A stretch of DNA of 64,000 nucleotides from DATAFF01 sp963744915. GTDB taxonomy: Bacteria; Pseudomonadota; Alphaproteobacteria; Rhizobiales; Aestuariivirgaceae. The first letter of the stretch is position 1; the number at the start of each line of letters is the position of its first letter. The position numbers and the translations under genes were made by a program. Under the pieces are notes generated by a model. It saw only the letters and a list, made by a program, of their open reading frames with translations, was not told the DNA's origin and ran no database searches. The stretch lies in the NCBI GenBank assembly GCA_963744915.1, contig CAVUUY010000013.1, forward strand, positions 248,001 through 312,000, given 5' to 3'. Shown here in pieces: positions 23,575-32,835 of the stretch.

Positions 23575-24818
23575 TGCGGGAGCCCCGCAGGCGCCAGCCG
23601 CCTCCACATGCCGCCGGTGAAGGCGGTCAGCGACTGCACCACCGGCTCAAGCCGGTCGCGCTTCAGGCGGAAGGCCGCATTCCAGAATCGCCAACCCGCA
23701 AAGGCGACGAGCGCGACGAACGGCAGCCACAAGGTGAGGATCGGCGACACGCCGGTCAACGCCGTTGCCACGGCGCCCTGCTCGATGGTCTCGTAAAACA
23801 CCCCGAGCAGCACGGCGGCAATCACGAATCGCCAGGCCCGCGGATTTCGCCGCGACCCGATGGCGAAGGGCAATGCGAGGAAGGGCAGCACCAGGATCGT
23901 TGCGGCGATCACCATGCGCTTGTGAAATTCACCGCGCGCTTCATTGATCTTGGTGGCGCGCGGATCGGTGAAAAGCTTCGTGGCGAGCTCGGTCAAGGTC
24001 AGCTCGCGGTTGCTCTGGCCGCGCGGCCGGAAGGTCACCGGGTCGTTGCTGCCGAGCGGCGTGTCGGCGGTGTTGAACGAGCCGACGGTCGGCGGCGGCA
24101 GCGGCGCGCTGCCGGTCAGATCGGGCATTTTGGCGATCTCGAGCCGGTTGCCGTTTTCGAGCCGCAGCACCGGGCGTCCGGTCTCGGGCAGCTGCACCAG
24201 CGTGCCGCGGATCGCGGTGATCGTCTCGGCGCCGGCATTGCCGCGGTTGTCGAACAGGAAGATCCGCTCGAAGGCGGCATCGCCCCGCTGCAGCTTGTCG
24301 AGCATGAAGGTTCGCTTGCCCGCCTGCATGAACACGCCTTCCTCGGCGAGATAGAACACGTCGACATTCTCGACCGTGTTGATCAGCGCGCGGTAGGCAT
24401 AGAGAGCGAAGGGCTGCAGCCAGCCGAACATCAGCACCGAGAAGGCACACATCACGGCGGCGAGTATGACGAGCGGCCGCGCGAGCTGATGCAGGCCGAG
24501 ACCGGAGGCGAGCAGGGCGTCGAGCTCGCTCGAGCGCGACAGCCGGCTGAAACCGACCAGCAGGCCGAAATAGAGCGCGACCGGACCGGCGAGCCCGGCA
24601 TAATGCGGCAGCCAGTAGGAGATCAGCTCGAACACGATCGAGAAGGAATTCTTTTTCCCCATGGTCTCGGCGAGAACGATCACCAGCCGCTCGGCGACCA
24701 GGATGAGGAGGCCGACGAACATCGCGGTGAGCAGCGGCGCCGTTACCTGCCGCAGCACATAGCGCTCCATGATGCGCAAGGGTAGAAGCCTCAAGCCGAT
24801 GCTCCCCACGGGCGCCAT
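23571..24818 (-). CDS. lptF: LPS export ABC transporter permease LptF
   Basis: 415-residue partner of LptG. It has six transmembrane helices around a periplasmic beta-jellyroll (about residues 130-310), with the coupling motif SSELDALLASGLGLHQLARP. The ATG at 24818 starts two bases past the phosphoesterase stop, suggesting coupling; an internal ATG at 24770 (MERYVLRQVTAPLL) resembles the usual LptF N-terminus and may be the true start. In most Hyphomicrobiales lptF-lptG is followed by lptD, which is not seen here because the next gene is the convergent spt. Confidence 0.92.
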   Translation of the reverse strand: MAPVGSIGLRLLPLRIMERYVLRQVTAPLLTAMFVGLLILVAERLVIVLAETMGKKNSFSIVFELISYWLPHYAGLAGPVALYFGLLVGFSRLSRSSELDALLASGLGLHQLARPLVILAAVMCAFSVLMFGWLQPFALYAYRALINTVENVDVFYLAEEGVFMQAGKRTFMLDKLQRGDAAFERIFLFDNRGNAGAETITAIRGTLVQLPETGRPVLRLENGNRLEIAKMPDLTGSAPLPPPTVGSFNTADTPLGSNDPVTFRPRGQSNRELTLTELATKLFTDPRATKINEARGEFHKRMVIAATILVLPFLALPFAIGSRRNPRAWRFVIAAVLLGVFYETIEQGAVATALTGVSPILTLWLPFVALVAFAGWRFWNAAFRLKRDRLEPVVQSLTAFTGGMWRRLAPAGLPQ

Positions 24819-24820
24819 GA

Positions 24821-25744
24821 TCAGCGACCGTCAAGGCTGAATTGCGTCTCGTCCATCAAGGCCCGGCTCGCCGGATCGTAGCGTCTGACCCGGGCCTCGC
24901 AGCGCCACACCCCGTCCTGGCGCCTGATCTGGTAAAGATACCACGCCGCGGGCGGGTGGCGCGAGGCGCCATTGGCCGAGGCCGAGGCCGTCCCCATCAC
25001 ATGCACCGGACCATGGCGCGAATCGATGGACACCCGCGAATCCGTATGGTTGTGGCCGTGGAGCACAAGCTCGGCCCCCTCGGCCTCAAGCACGGACCGG
25101 AGTTCGGCGGCATCGAGCAGCTCCTTGCGCGGCTTGGTCAGCCCGGGCAGCGGCGGATGATGGATGAGGAGGATGCGATAGAAGCCACGCTGGCGAAGCG
25201 CGCCCAGGATTTCCGCCAGCTTTTCGATTTGCGAGGCGCCCATCCGCCCGGTGGCGTAGCCGATCGGCTGCGGCAGCGCCGTCGAGACTCCGATCAGGGC
25301 GATATTGCGGCGCTGGCGGACGAAGGGAAACGGAGTGGCGAGCCCGCTGGTGCCTTGCGCGCCGGCCATTCGCAGGTCGCCCGTCATATAGGCGGACCAC
25401 AGGCCGAGACCCTTGTCCCACGCCATCGGCACATAGGCATCGTGATTGCCGGGCACGAAGGTGAGCTGGTCCGGCCGCCCCAGCGCCGCCAACCACTCGG
25501 CGCCGGTGTCGAATTCGAGCTTCGCGGAGAGGTTGATCAGATCCCCGGTCAGGGCGATATGGTCGGGATTGGCTGCTCTGACGTCCGCCGCGATGAGATT
25601 GGCGATTTCCTGCTCATGAATGTGGCGGCGGCGGAACCGCCAGGACTGATAGCCGAACAGCCGCTTGCCGCGCAGTTCCTTCATGGCGAGCGGGGGCAGC
25701 GGTGCAAGGTGAACGTCGGAAAGATGAGCAAGCGTCAGCATCAC
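24821..25744 (-). CDS. Metallophosphoesterase (calcineurin-like)
   Basis: 307-residue cytoplasmic phosphoesterase with the full set of dinuclear-metal motifs: AHLSDVHL at the N-terminus, LTGDLIN, VPGNHDAY, ILLIHHPPLPG and VLHGHNHTDSRV. It is of the Icc/CpdA-like group; a cyclic nucleotide or a phosphomonoester is possible. It sits directly upstream of lptF and is probably cotranscribed with lptF-lptG, which hints at an envelope role, but it does not look like LpxH. Its start overlaps the divergent Nudix gene by about 21 bases. Confidence 0.87.
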   Translation of the reverse strand: MMLTLAHLSDVHLAPLPPLAMKELRGKRLFGYQSWRFRRRHIHEQEIANLIAADVRAANPDHIALTGDLINLSAKLEFDTGAEWLAALGRPDQLTFVPGNHDAYVPMAWDKGLGLWSAYMTGDLRMAGAQGTSGLATPFPFVRQRRNIALIGVSTALPQPIGYATGRMGASQIEKLAEILGALRQRGFYRILLIHHPPLPGLTKPRKELLDAAELRSVLEAEGAELVLHGHNHTDSRVSIDSRHGPVHVMGTASASANGASRHPPAAWYLYQIRRQDGVWRCEARVRRYDPASRALMDETQFSLDGR

Positions 25745-26239
25745 CTACTCGTATCGGACCAGCAGGCCTTGGTGCGCAAGGTCCTGTACAAGGTGGGTTC
25801 ACGGTTCATCCTGCATCCCTGGTTCCGCCTGACCCGCGGCATCTCGCTCGGGGTGCGGGCGCTGGTACGCGACGAAGATGGCCGAATCCTGCTGATTCGC
25901 CACAGCTATACGCCGGGTTGGCTGCTGCCGGGGGGTGGCGTCGAGCGGGGCGAGACGGCCGAGGCGGCGGTGGTCCGGGAATTGCGCGAGGAAAGCGGCG
26001 TGGTGACGCTCGCCCGACCGCGGCTGTTCGGGCTCTATTGCAATGAGCGACAGTTCAGCGGCGATCATGTCGCACTCTACCTGGTGACCGCGTTCCGCCG
26101 CGAGCCGTTTACCGCCACGGCCGAGATACTCGAAGCGCGCTTCTTCCTTGCCGAGGAGCTGCCGGAGACGACGACCGGCGGGACGCGGCGCCGGATCGCC
26201 GAGGTCGAGGCAGGTTCGGCGCCGGCGGTCGAGTGGTGA
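25724..26239 (+). CDS. Nudix hydrolase
   Basis: 171-residue hydrolase of nucleoside-diphosphate-linked compounds. The Nudix box GGVERGETAEAAVVRELREE followed by SGV matches the consensus in full. The substrate is not predictable. The ATG at 25724 overlaps the start of the divergent phosphoesterase gene by 21 bases, so either the two start regions really overlap or the true start is slightly further in, for example at the GTG of VSDQQALVRKVLYKV. Confidence 0.82.
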   Translation: MSKRQHHLLVSDQQALVRKVLYKVGSRFILHPWFRLTRGISLGVRALVRDEDGRILLIRHSYTPGWLLPGGGVERGETAEAAVVRELREESGVVTLARPRLFGLYCNERQFSGDHVALYLVTAFRREPFTATAEILEARFFLAEELPETTTGGTRRRIAEVEAGSAPAVEW

Positions 26240-26260
26240 AGATTTTTGTTCCACCGCGTG

Positions 26261-26278
26261 GCGATTTCTGATAATCGC
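26261..26278. other. Stem-loop after the Nudix gene
   Basis: GCGATT-TCTGAT-AATCGC is a 6-bp perfect inverted repeat 21 bases after the Nudix stop, in the 187-base gap before the GNAT gene. No T-run follows, so a Rho-independent terminator is doubtful. I see nothing else in the gap. Confidence 0.25.
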
Positions 26279-26426
26279 GCAATCTGCGATCAATTGACGG
26301 ACCGAGATGGATCACCGGGTCACAAGGATGGAAGCGCGACGACGAAGGGCCTAGGCCCTGTTCGCCACCGAACGCCGTGGTCGCAGCGGTGTTCTCCCCC
26401 TTCAGCCTTTCGGATGTGACCTCTCG

Positions 26427-27074
26427 ATGACCGCGATCTCCTTCACTCTCGCGCCCAGCGCAAACAGCGATCATGACCGGATCGAGCGCCTGCTCGACAT
26501 CTGCTTCGGCCTCGGGCGTCGGGCGAAGACCTCCTATCGCCTGCGCGAAGGCGAGCAGGCGGTCGAGGGGCTGTCCTTCGTCGCCCGCGCCGACCAGGTG
26601 GAGCTCGCCGGCGTCATCAGCTATTGGCGGGTGTTCATCGGCGAGCGCGCCCAACCGGCGCTGCTGCTCGGGCCGCTTGCGGTGCATCCCAATCTGCAGG
26701 GCCAGGGGATCGGCCGCGGGCTGATGCGCCACACGCTGGAAATCGCCAAGGGTCGCGGTGAACGGCTGGTCATCCTGGTCGGCGATGAGCCCTATTATGC
26801 CCGGGTCGGCTTCCGCCGGATCCCCGACGGGCGGCTGATCATGCCGGGCCATGTCGATCCCGACCGCTTCCTCCATCTCGAGCTTGTCGGCGGCGCGCTG
26901 GACGACGCCAGCGGGCTGGTGCTGTCGCCGTCGCGGTTGAAGCAGCAGACCGCGGGGCGCTGGCAGGGGCCTTGCGTCAGCGGCCCTCGCGGTACCACAT
27001 CAAACTCACCAGCGCGAGCAGCAACGCCAGCGAGATCAGCGAGCCGAACAGCGGGAAGCGCGCAATTTCCTTGA
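26427..27074 (+). CDS. GNAT-family N-acetyltransferase
   Basis: 215-residue acetyltransferase; the GNAT core covers about residues 5-165. The acetyl-CoA-binding motif A is LGPLAVHPNLQGQGIGRGLM, followed by GDEPYYARVGFRRIP, as in YhbS-type predicted acetyltransferases. Substrate unknown. The last 32 residues (beginning near GPRGTTSNSPARAAT) are low-complexity and are read antisense through the end of the convergent VWA gene, so the ancestral stop has probably been lost. Confidence 0.83.
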   Translation: MTAISFTLAPSANSDHDRIERLLDICFGLGRRAKTSYRLREGEQAVEGLSFVARADQVELAGVISYWRVFIGERAQPALLLGPLAVHPNLQGQGIGRGLMRHTLEIAKGRGERLVILVGDEPYYARVGFRRIPDGRLIMPGHVDPDRFLHLELVGGALDDASGLVLSPSRLKQQTAGRWQGPCVSGPRGTTSNSPARAATPARSASRTAGSAQFP

Positions 27075-29079
27075 CCCGGTAGCTGTTGTTGGCCTTGAGG
27101 CCAAGCCAGCCCGACCCGGCCATCGAGCGACCGGGACGCACCATGGCGAGGCGCGGCACGGCGGTGCGGCCGGCGCCATTGTCGAGCCACATGATGGCCC
27201 CGCCGCTGGCCGCGGCGACCGGCGCAAGGACCGCTTCGGTGGCGACGACGTCGCCGCTCTCGCGCGGATCGGCGCTGCCGGCGGCTGCAACCGTCGACAA
27301 CTTGCCGTCGGTCAAGCGATGAAGGCCGGCTTCGGCCACGGTCAGGCGTCCTTGGAAGACGCCGGGCTGGCGCTGATCGAGCTTGACCACCGTCGTTTTG
27401 CCGGAAGGCGAGGTCACCGTCACGTCGGCGGCCCGGTCGGCCATGGTGCGCCGCTCGATGATGAGGTCGTTGCCTTGCTGGCGGCCGCTCAGCGCCTCCT
27501 CTTCGAGCTCCGGCTCCTTCATCGACCAATGCGCCATGCGCCGCAGCAGCTCGGCCTGCGGGCCGCCGCCCTCGAAGCCGCGGGTCCACAGCCAGGCATG
27601 GTCCGAGAGGAGCAGCGCCACCCGTCCCTCGCCGGACCGCGACAGCACCATCAGCGGCTGATCGTCGGCGCCCGACATGACGACGTCGCCCTCGCGCGGC
27701 TCGGCCTTGATCAGCCGCAGCCAGCGCCCCCAGCTCGGCTCCTCGACAAGCTTGCCCTGGGCGTCGCGCCGGCCGGCGCCGGGCAGGCCGCGCGTCACCG
27801 GATGGCGCTCGCCCTTTGCCGTCACTTCCGGCTTGAAGGGCTCGCTTATCACATCGCCGAGCGGAATGGCCGGAAGCACCGTCGAGAGCGGCGTGTTGTA
27901 GAGGCTGAGGGCGGAGGCATAGTCGGGTCCGGCATTGACCAGCACCGCGCCGCCGCGTTCGACATATTCGGCGATGTTGGCGATATAGGCCATCGGCAGC
28001 ACGCCGCGCCGCTGATAACGATCGAAAATGATGAGATCGAATTCGGAAAGCTTGTCGACGAACAGCTCCCGCGTCGGGAAGGCGATCAGCGACAGCTCCT
28101 TGATCGGCGTGCCGTCCTGCTTCTCCGGCGGCCGCAGGATGGTGAAATGGACGAGATCGACGGAGGCATCCGCCTTCAGCAGATTGCGCCAGGTGCGCTC
28201 GCCGGGATGCGGCTCGCCCGATACCAGCAGCACCCGCAGGCGGTCGCGCACGCCCTCGGTCGAGACGATGGCGCGGTTGTTCTGAAGGGTGATCTCGCCC
28301 TTGATCTCGGGAATCGACAGCTCGATCAGATTCTGGCCGCCATGGCCGATCTTGACGCTCGCCTCGGCCAGCTGGCCCGGCATCACCGACATCGTTCCCG
28401 AGGCATTGCCGTCGATGGAGATCGCAACTTCGACCGGGCCCTGATCGGCCGGCGCATTGTGGTCGTCGACCCGGAAGCGGATCTTCAGCTCCTGGCCGAC
28501 AATGCCGAATTTCGGCACATGCACCAGCGCGATCCGGCGGTCGATCTCGCTGCGCTCGCCGGTGATGAGGGAATGGATCGGTCCGGCATAGCCGGGCAGC
28601 GGCTGGCCTTCGGGCACATCATGGACCTGGCCGTCGGTGATCAGAATGGCGCCGGCAAATCGCTCCGGCGGAATGTCCGACAGGGCGTCCCGCAAAGCCC
28701 GGAACAGCCGGGTGCCATCCTCGCCCGAGGTCACGCCGGAACGCGCGCTCACCACCCGCAGGTCGAGATTGCCGAGCGCCTTGGCTTCCGCCGCGATGCG
28801 CGCCGTCGCCTCGTCGGTGCGCTGCCGCCGATTGCCGATCGCCTGGCTCTGGCTTTCGTCCTTGACCAGCACCGCAATGTCGGGGAGGGGTGCGCGATCC
28901 TCGCGCTGCAGAGACGGGCCGAGCAGCGCCAGGATGAAGGCCGCCAGCGCCAGCAGCCGCAGGGCGGCGCCGCGCAAACCACCGCGCCAGGCGAGGAAGA
29001 TCAGCACGACGCCGATCGCACCCGCAATGGCGAGCAGCAGCGGTGGAACGAGCGGCGAGAACGCGATATGCCATGCCAT
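26977..29079 (-). CDS. Membrane protein with VWA-like and glutamine-amidotransferase-like domains
   Basis: 700-residue inner-membrane protein, last gene of the MoxR operon. Two helices at the N-terminus (LVPPLLLAIAGAIGVVLIFL and ALRLLALAAFILALLGPSL) are followed by a VWA-like domain with a DESQS sequence in the MIDAS position and ITDGQVHD. A central GATase1-like fold (FDLIIFDRYQRRGVLPMAY, YVERGGAVLVNAGPDY) comes next, and a last helix LFGSLISLALLLALVSLMWY. Such proteins accompany MoxR ATPases and are thought to work as chaperone or assembly partners in the envelope. It overlaps the GNAT gene tail by 98 bases. Confidence 0.83.
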   Translation of the reverse strand: MAWHIAFSPLVPPLLLAIAGAIGVVLIFLAWRGGLRGAALRLLALAAFILALLGPSLQREDRAPLPDIAVLVKDESQSQAIGNRRQRTDEATARIAAEAKALGNLDLRVVSARSGVTSGEDGTRLFRALRDALSDIPPERFAGAILITDGQVHDVPEGQPLPGYAGPIHSLITGERSEIDRRIALVHVPKFGIVGQELKIRFRVDDHNAPADQGPVEVAISIDGNASGTMSVMPGQLAEASVKIGHGGQNLIELSIPEIKGEITLQNNRAIVSTEGVRDRLRVLLVSGEPHPGERTWRNLLKADASVDLVHFTILRPPEKQDGTPIKELSLIAFPTRELFVDKLSEFDLIIFDRYQRRGVLPMAYIANIAEYVERGGAVLVNAGPDYASALSLYNTPLSTVLPAIPLGDVISEPFKPEVTAKGERHPVTRGLPGAGRRDAQGKLVEEPSWGRWLRLIKAEPREGDVVMSGADDQPLMVLSRSGEGRVALLLSDHAWLWTRGFEGGGPQAELLRRMAHWSMKEPELEEEALSGRQQGNDLIIERRTMADRAADVTVTSPSGKTTVVKLDQRQPGVFQGRLTVAEAGLHRLTDGKLSTVAAAGSADPRESGDVVATEAVLAPVAAASGGAIMWLDNGAGRTAVPRLAMVRPGRSMAGSGWLGLKANNSYRVKEIARFPLFGSLISLALLLALVSLMWYREGR

Positions 29080-29087
29080 CGGCGGTC

Positions 29088-31910
29088 CTATTGTCCGAGC
29101 CGCTCGAGCAGTGCCGGGACATGCACCTGATCGGCCTTGTAGTTGCCGGTCAGCGCGTACATCACGATATTGATGCCGACCCGGAACGCCATCTCGCGCT
29201 GCAGCTCACCGCCCGGCACGGCGGGATAGAGCGGCTCGCCATTAGTCCCGGTGGACCAGGCCGCAGCGTAATCATTTGATCCGATGATGATGGTGGTCAC
29301 GCCATCGGCATTGCCGGTGCTGCCACTGCTGGGGACGCCGCGCCCGCTTTCCGAGGCCTCGACCCATAGCTGGCCGCTGGCATAGCGGCCGGGGAAGCTC
29401 TGCATCAGATAGAAGGCCTTGGTCAGCACATGTTCCGGCGGGACCGGTTCGAGCCGCGGGATATCGAGCGATTCGAGTATCCGGCGCAATGCCCGCCCGG
29501 CCGGCGTCGTCTCGCCCAGCATGCCGGCCGTGCCGTCCTCGGCATCGCGCGTGTCGAAGAAAATGGTGCCGCCGTGCTTCATATAGGCGTCGAGCTTGGC
29601 TACCGTCTCGGGCGAGGGTGCGGGCATGTCCGGGGTGACCGGCCAGTAGAGCAGGGGGAAGAACACGATCTCGTCGCGCTCGATGTCGATGCCGACCGGC
29701 GTGCCGGGCTCGACCGCAGTGCGCTGCACCAGGATGTCGCCAAGGCCGGTGAGACCCGACAGGCTGATATCGTCGACCTGCCGGTTGCCGGTGAGCACAT
29801 AGGCAAGCCGCGTCTCGCTCGCCGCCTGGACCGCGAAGCGCTCCTTCGGCGACAGGGTCTCCTGCTCCTGGGCATGGAGGCTCGCCACCGGCAGGAGCGA
29901 GAGGGCGAGCAGGGCGACGAGGGCGGCGGCGCTGCGTCCAGGGCGGAGCCGCCGGAGCATGCCGCTCAAGACCAGCATGGCGGCGCAGTCGGCGATGAGC
30001 GCCAGCAAAGCGGCGAAGAACAACGCCGGCGCGAGCACCAATGCGGCGCGCGGTTCATAGCTTGCAAGCCGGACCGAGGCGGGCAGCGCCGCGATGGGTG
30101 AAAGGGCCTCGCCGGTCGGGGCGATGTTGATGGCATGCTGGCCGCTGCGTCCGCCATAGAGCCCGGCCGGGTGGCGGATCGAGGCGGTGAGCTTGCCGAT
30201 TTCCGCCGCGGTGATCGGCTCGGCATTCACCGACGGTGCGGTGAGCTCGCCGAAGCCGTTCAGCGTCCGGCTCGGCGCGAAGGCTTCGCCGCCGGTCGGA
30301 ACGGCGCCTTTCGGAGCGCCGGCGCCGCGCGACAAATCGACAATGCGCTCCAGCATCGACACGAAGAGACCCGACAGCGGCAGGTTCGACCAGTCGGCAT
30401 TGGCGGTCACATGGAACAGCACGACGAGCCCGTCGCCCTGCTGGCTGGCGGTCACGAGCGGCGTGCCGTCCTGCAGCGTCGCCCAGGTCCGCGCCGCGAG
30501 ATCGGGCGATGGCTCGGCCAGCACCTGGCGGGTGACCTTGATCGAAGGATCGCTCGCCAGGCCGGCGAACGGCGTGCCGCCGGCAAACGGCGCGAGCCCC
30601 TGCGGTTCTTCCCAGGAGAGCGCGCTGCCGAGCGAGCGCCCGCCGGTGCGGAGCTCGACCGGAATCAGGTCGTCGGCGCCGGCCGCCAGGCGTGGCCCCG
30701 CAAACCGCACCAGCACGCCGCCGCCTTCGATGAACTGCGTCAGGCGGTCCTTGAGCTCGGGCGGGATGGTGCCGATATCGGCGAGCACGATCATCGACAG
30801 GCCGCGCTCCATGCGGGCCACGAGATCGGCCGGGTCATGGGCCTGCTCGATCTCGGCGGTCGGCTGCAGCGCACGGCCGACATAATAGAGCGGCGACAGC
30901 AGCGGTTGGGCCTGCTCGATATTCGAGCCGGCGAGCAGCGCCACGCTCTTGCGCCGGTAGCGGTCGTCGAACAGGAACACGCTGCCGGCCGAGCGCCCGC
31001 CGGCGATCTCGAGCCGCGCCGCCTCGTTGCGCAGCTCGATCGGCAGGTCGATATCGGCCTCGGCATGGCCGGCATTGCCCGCAAAGGTGAGCTCGAGGCT
31101 CGCCAGATTGCGGCCATTCAGCGCCGAAAGATGCACGATCTCGCTGCGCGACCCGTTTTGCGGCACCCTCAGCGCCTTGATCTTGAGGCGACCAGAGGCG
31201 AGCGCCGGGGCGGCGAGCGCCAGCGCCGTGTCGGCACCACTGGGCAGCAGCACCTCGACCCGGGCCTGGCCGCCGGCGAGCCTCGTCAGCTCTTCGGCAA
31301 AGTTGCGCGCCGTGCCGTCGTCGATGCCGTCCGCCAGCCAGGCGACGCGCAGCGGTTCCGCCTTGGCAAAACCGGTGGCCAGCCGGCGGGCCAATGCCGG
31401 CCGGTCCTGCTCGACCGCCTGCGGTTCGACGGCCGCGATCCGGCGTCGGATCTCGGCTGCCGGCAGCAGGGTGATGTCGTCGCGGGGGCCGCCGGCCGCC
31501 GTCGTCGCGAAAGCCACTGGCGTGGCGCTGGCCTCGGCATCCGCGAGCAGTCGGTCGAGCGCGTCACGCCGCTCTTCCCATTTCTTGCCCGATGCCCACC
31601 CATTGTCGAGAACGATGAGCAACGGGCCCGGTCCCGACAGCGCCGTCCCGCCCCGGTTGAACGATGGCCCGGCCACCGCCAGGATCAGCAGCGCCGCCAA
31701 CAACAGGCGCAGAAGCAGCAGCCACCACGGCATCTTGTCCGGCTGCTCCTCGCGCGCGATGAGGTCGCGCAGCAGCCGAAACGGGGGAAAACGCACAACC
31801 AGAGGTCGCGGCGGGGTGAACCGCAGCAGCCACCAGATCGCCGGCAGGGCCAAGAGCGCGAGGAGCGCCAGCGGATTGGCAAAGGTGAGGGCGGCGAGGC
31901 CGAAGGGCAT
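29088..31910 (-). CDS. BatA-like / DUF4159 membrane protein
   Basis: 940-residue protein with an N-terminal BatA-type two-helix anchor (LLALLALPAIWWLLRFTPPR and WWLLLLRLLLAALLILAVAG) and a VWA-like domain. In that domain the metal-site sequence is DNGWAS, so the classic DxSxS is degenerate. A GATase-like middle follows, then further helices near 29900-30060 and a C-terminal DUF4159 domain (SLSGLTGLGDILVQRTAVEP and GGTIFFDTRD). Third gene of the MoxR operon, one base after the DUF58 gene. The molecular role of DUF4159 is not known. Confidence 0.87.
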   Translation of the reverse strand: MPFGLAALTFANPLALLALLALPAIWWLLRFTPPRPLVVRFPPFRLLRDLIAREEQPDKMPWWLLLLRLLLAALLILAVAGPSFNRGGTALSGPGPLLIVLDNGWASGKKWEERRDALDRLLADAEASATPVAFATTAAGGPRDDITLLPAAEIRRRIAAVEPQAVEQDRPALARRLATGFAKAEPLRVAWLADGIDDGTARNFAEELTRLAGGQARVEVLLPSGADTALALAAPALASGRLKIKALRVPQNGSRSEIVHLSALNGRNLASLELTFAGNAGHAEADIDLPIELRNEAARLEIAGGRSAGSVFLFDDRYRRKSVALLAGSNIEQAQPLLSPLYYVGRALQPTAEIEQAHDPADLVARMERGLSMIVLADIGTIPPELKDRLTQFIEGGGVLVRFAGPRLAAGADDLIPVELRTGGRSLGSALSWEEPQGLAPFAGGTPFAGLASDPSIKVTRQVLAEPSPDLAARTWATLQDGTPLVTASQQGDGLVVLFHVTANADWSNLPLSGLFVSMLERIVDLSRGAGAPKGAVPTGGEAFAPSRTLNGFGELTAPSVNAEPITAAEIGKLTASIRHPAGLYGGRSGQHAINIAPTGEALSPIAALPASVRLASYEPRAALVLAPALFFAALLALIADCAAMLVLSGMLRRLRPGRSAAALVALLALSLLPVASLHAQEQETLSPKERFAVQAASETRLAYVLTGNRQVDDISLSGLTGLGDILVQRTAVEPGTPVGIDIERDEIVFFPLLYWPVTPDMPAPSPETVAKLDAYMKHGGTIFFDTRDAEDGTAGMLGETTPAGRALRRILESLDIPRLEPVPPEHVLTKAFYLMQSFPGRYASGQLWVEASESGRGVPSSGSTGNADGVTTIIIGSNDYAAAWSTGTNGEPLYPAVPGGELQREMAFRVGINIVMYALTGNYKADQVHVPALLERLGQ

Positions 31911-31911
31911 C

Positions 31912-32832
31912 TCAGCCCACCGATCTCGGGCGGTCGTACTGCCGGCCGGATATCAGTCCATAAAGCGACAGCAGGACCCCATGGGGCGGTCGATCCGTGC
32001 GGTGGATGGTGAAGCTCCAGCCGAGCTTGCGTGCCAGGTCCTTCAACGCGGCGCGATGAAGCGCCAGGCGGTGGGCGTAGGGTTCCTTCAGCGTCTCGGC
32101 GCGGCCGGCGATCAGCCGCTCCTCACCGTCGAACTCGACGAATTCGGTGCGACCGACATAGGGCAGGGTCTCTTCCGCGGGGTCAACCACCTGCACCAGA
32201 TGGCCCCTGACCCCCTCGGCCGCAAATCCGGTGAGCAGGGTCGTGGTCTCGGGGATCGGGGCGAAGAAGTCGCTGACCAGCACGCAGGTCGCATAGCGCG
32301 GCAGCTTCACCGCCTGCGGCAGGTCGCCATGGGCGCGCCGCGGATCGGCCTCCAGCCACTCCGCCACATTGGCCACCGCCGCGCGGGTATGGCCCGGCGG
32401 ATGCGGGCTGCCGAGCGCCGTGACCCGTTCACCGCCGCGCACCGCCAGCGCCGCCAGCGCCATGGCGAGGAGAGTCGCGCGGTCGCGCTTGGTCACCTCG
32501 GACAGCGACGAGCGGAACGACATGCCGGGCGCCCGCGATGCCCAGACATAGAGCGTGTTGCTGGCGGCCCATTCGTTCTCGCGGATCAACATCCGCTCCG
32601 AGCGCGCCGATTTGCGCCAGTCGATGCGGTTGGCGGCATCGCCGAAGCTGTATTGCCGATATTGCCAGAAATCCTCGCCCGGTCCGGCGCGCCGCCGTCC
32701 ATGCACCCCCTGGATGACCGAGACGGCAATGCGGTCGGCGGCCACCAGCAGCGGCGGCAGGGCGGCGCCCGCGAGCTCGCCGCGATGGCGCAGCGCGTCG
32801 GCGCGTTGGCGATGGGCCGAGCGCACCTCCAT
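31912..32832 (-). CDS. DUF58-domain protein
   Basis: 306-residue protein, usual partner of MoxR AAA+ ATPases. The DUF58 signature is present: GRRRAGPGEDFWQYRQYSFG followed by DAANRIDWRKSARSERM and LIREN. The second half is a VWA-like fold (CVLVSDFFAPIPETTTLL). It has no transmembrane segment and so is cytoplasmic or peripheral. Three bases separate it from moxR and one from the DUF4159 gene. Together these form the four-gene moxR-DUF58-BatA/DUF4159-VWA set found across Hyphomicrobiales. Confidence 0.9.
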   Translation of the reverse strand: MEVRSAHRQRADALRHRGELAGAALPPLLVAADRIAVSVIQGVHGRRRAGPGEDFWQYRQYSFGDAANRIDWRKSARSERMLIRENEWAASNTLYVWASRAPGMSFRSSLSEVTKRDRATLLAMALAALAVRGGERVTALGSPHPPGHTRAAVANVAEWLEADPRRAHGDLPQAVKLPRYATCVLVSDFFAPIPETTTLLTGFAAEGVRGHLVQVVDPAEETLPYVGRTEFVEFDGEERLIAGRAETLKEPYAHRLALHRAALKDLARKLGWSFTIHRTDRPPHGVLLSLYGLISGRQYDRPRSVG

Positions 32833-32835
32833 GCC

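Noticed and set aside
24821..25744. Metallophosphoesterase as LpxH
   Set aside because: Longer than LpxH, with Icc/CpdA-like C-terminal pattern; most alphaproteobacteria use LpxI instead.
26427..27074. GNAT gene as the missing bacterial ceramide synthase
   Set aside because: It has the short YhbS-type acetyltransferase layout, not that of the longer bCerS acyltransferase, and is not in the sphingolipid operon.
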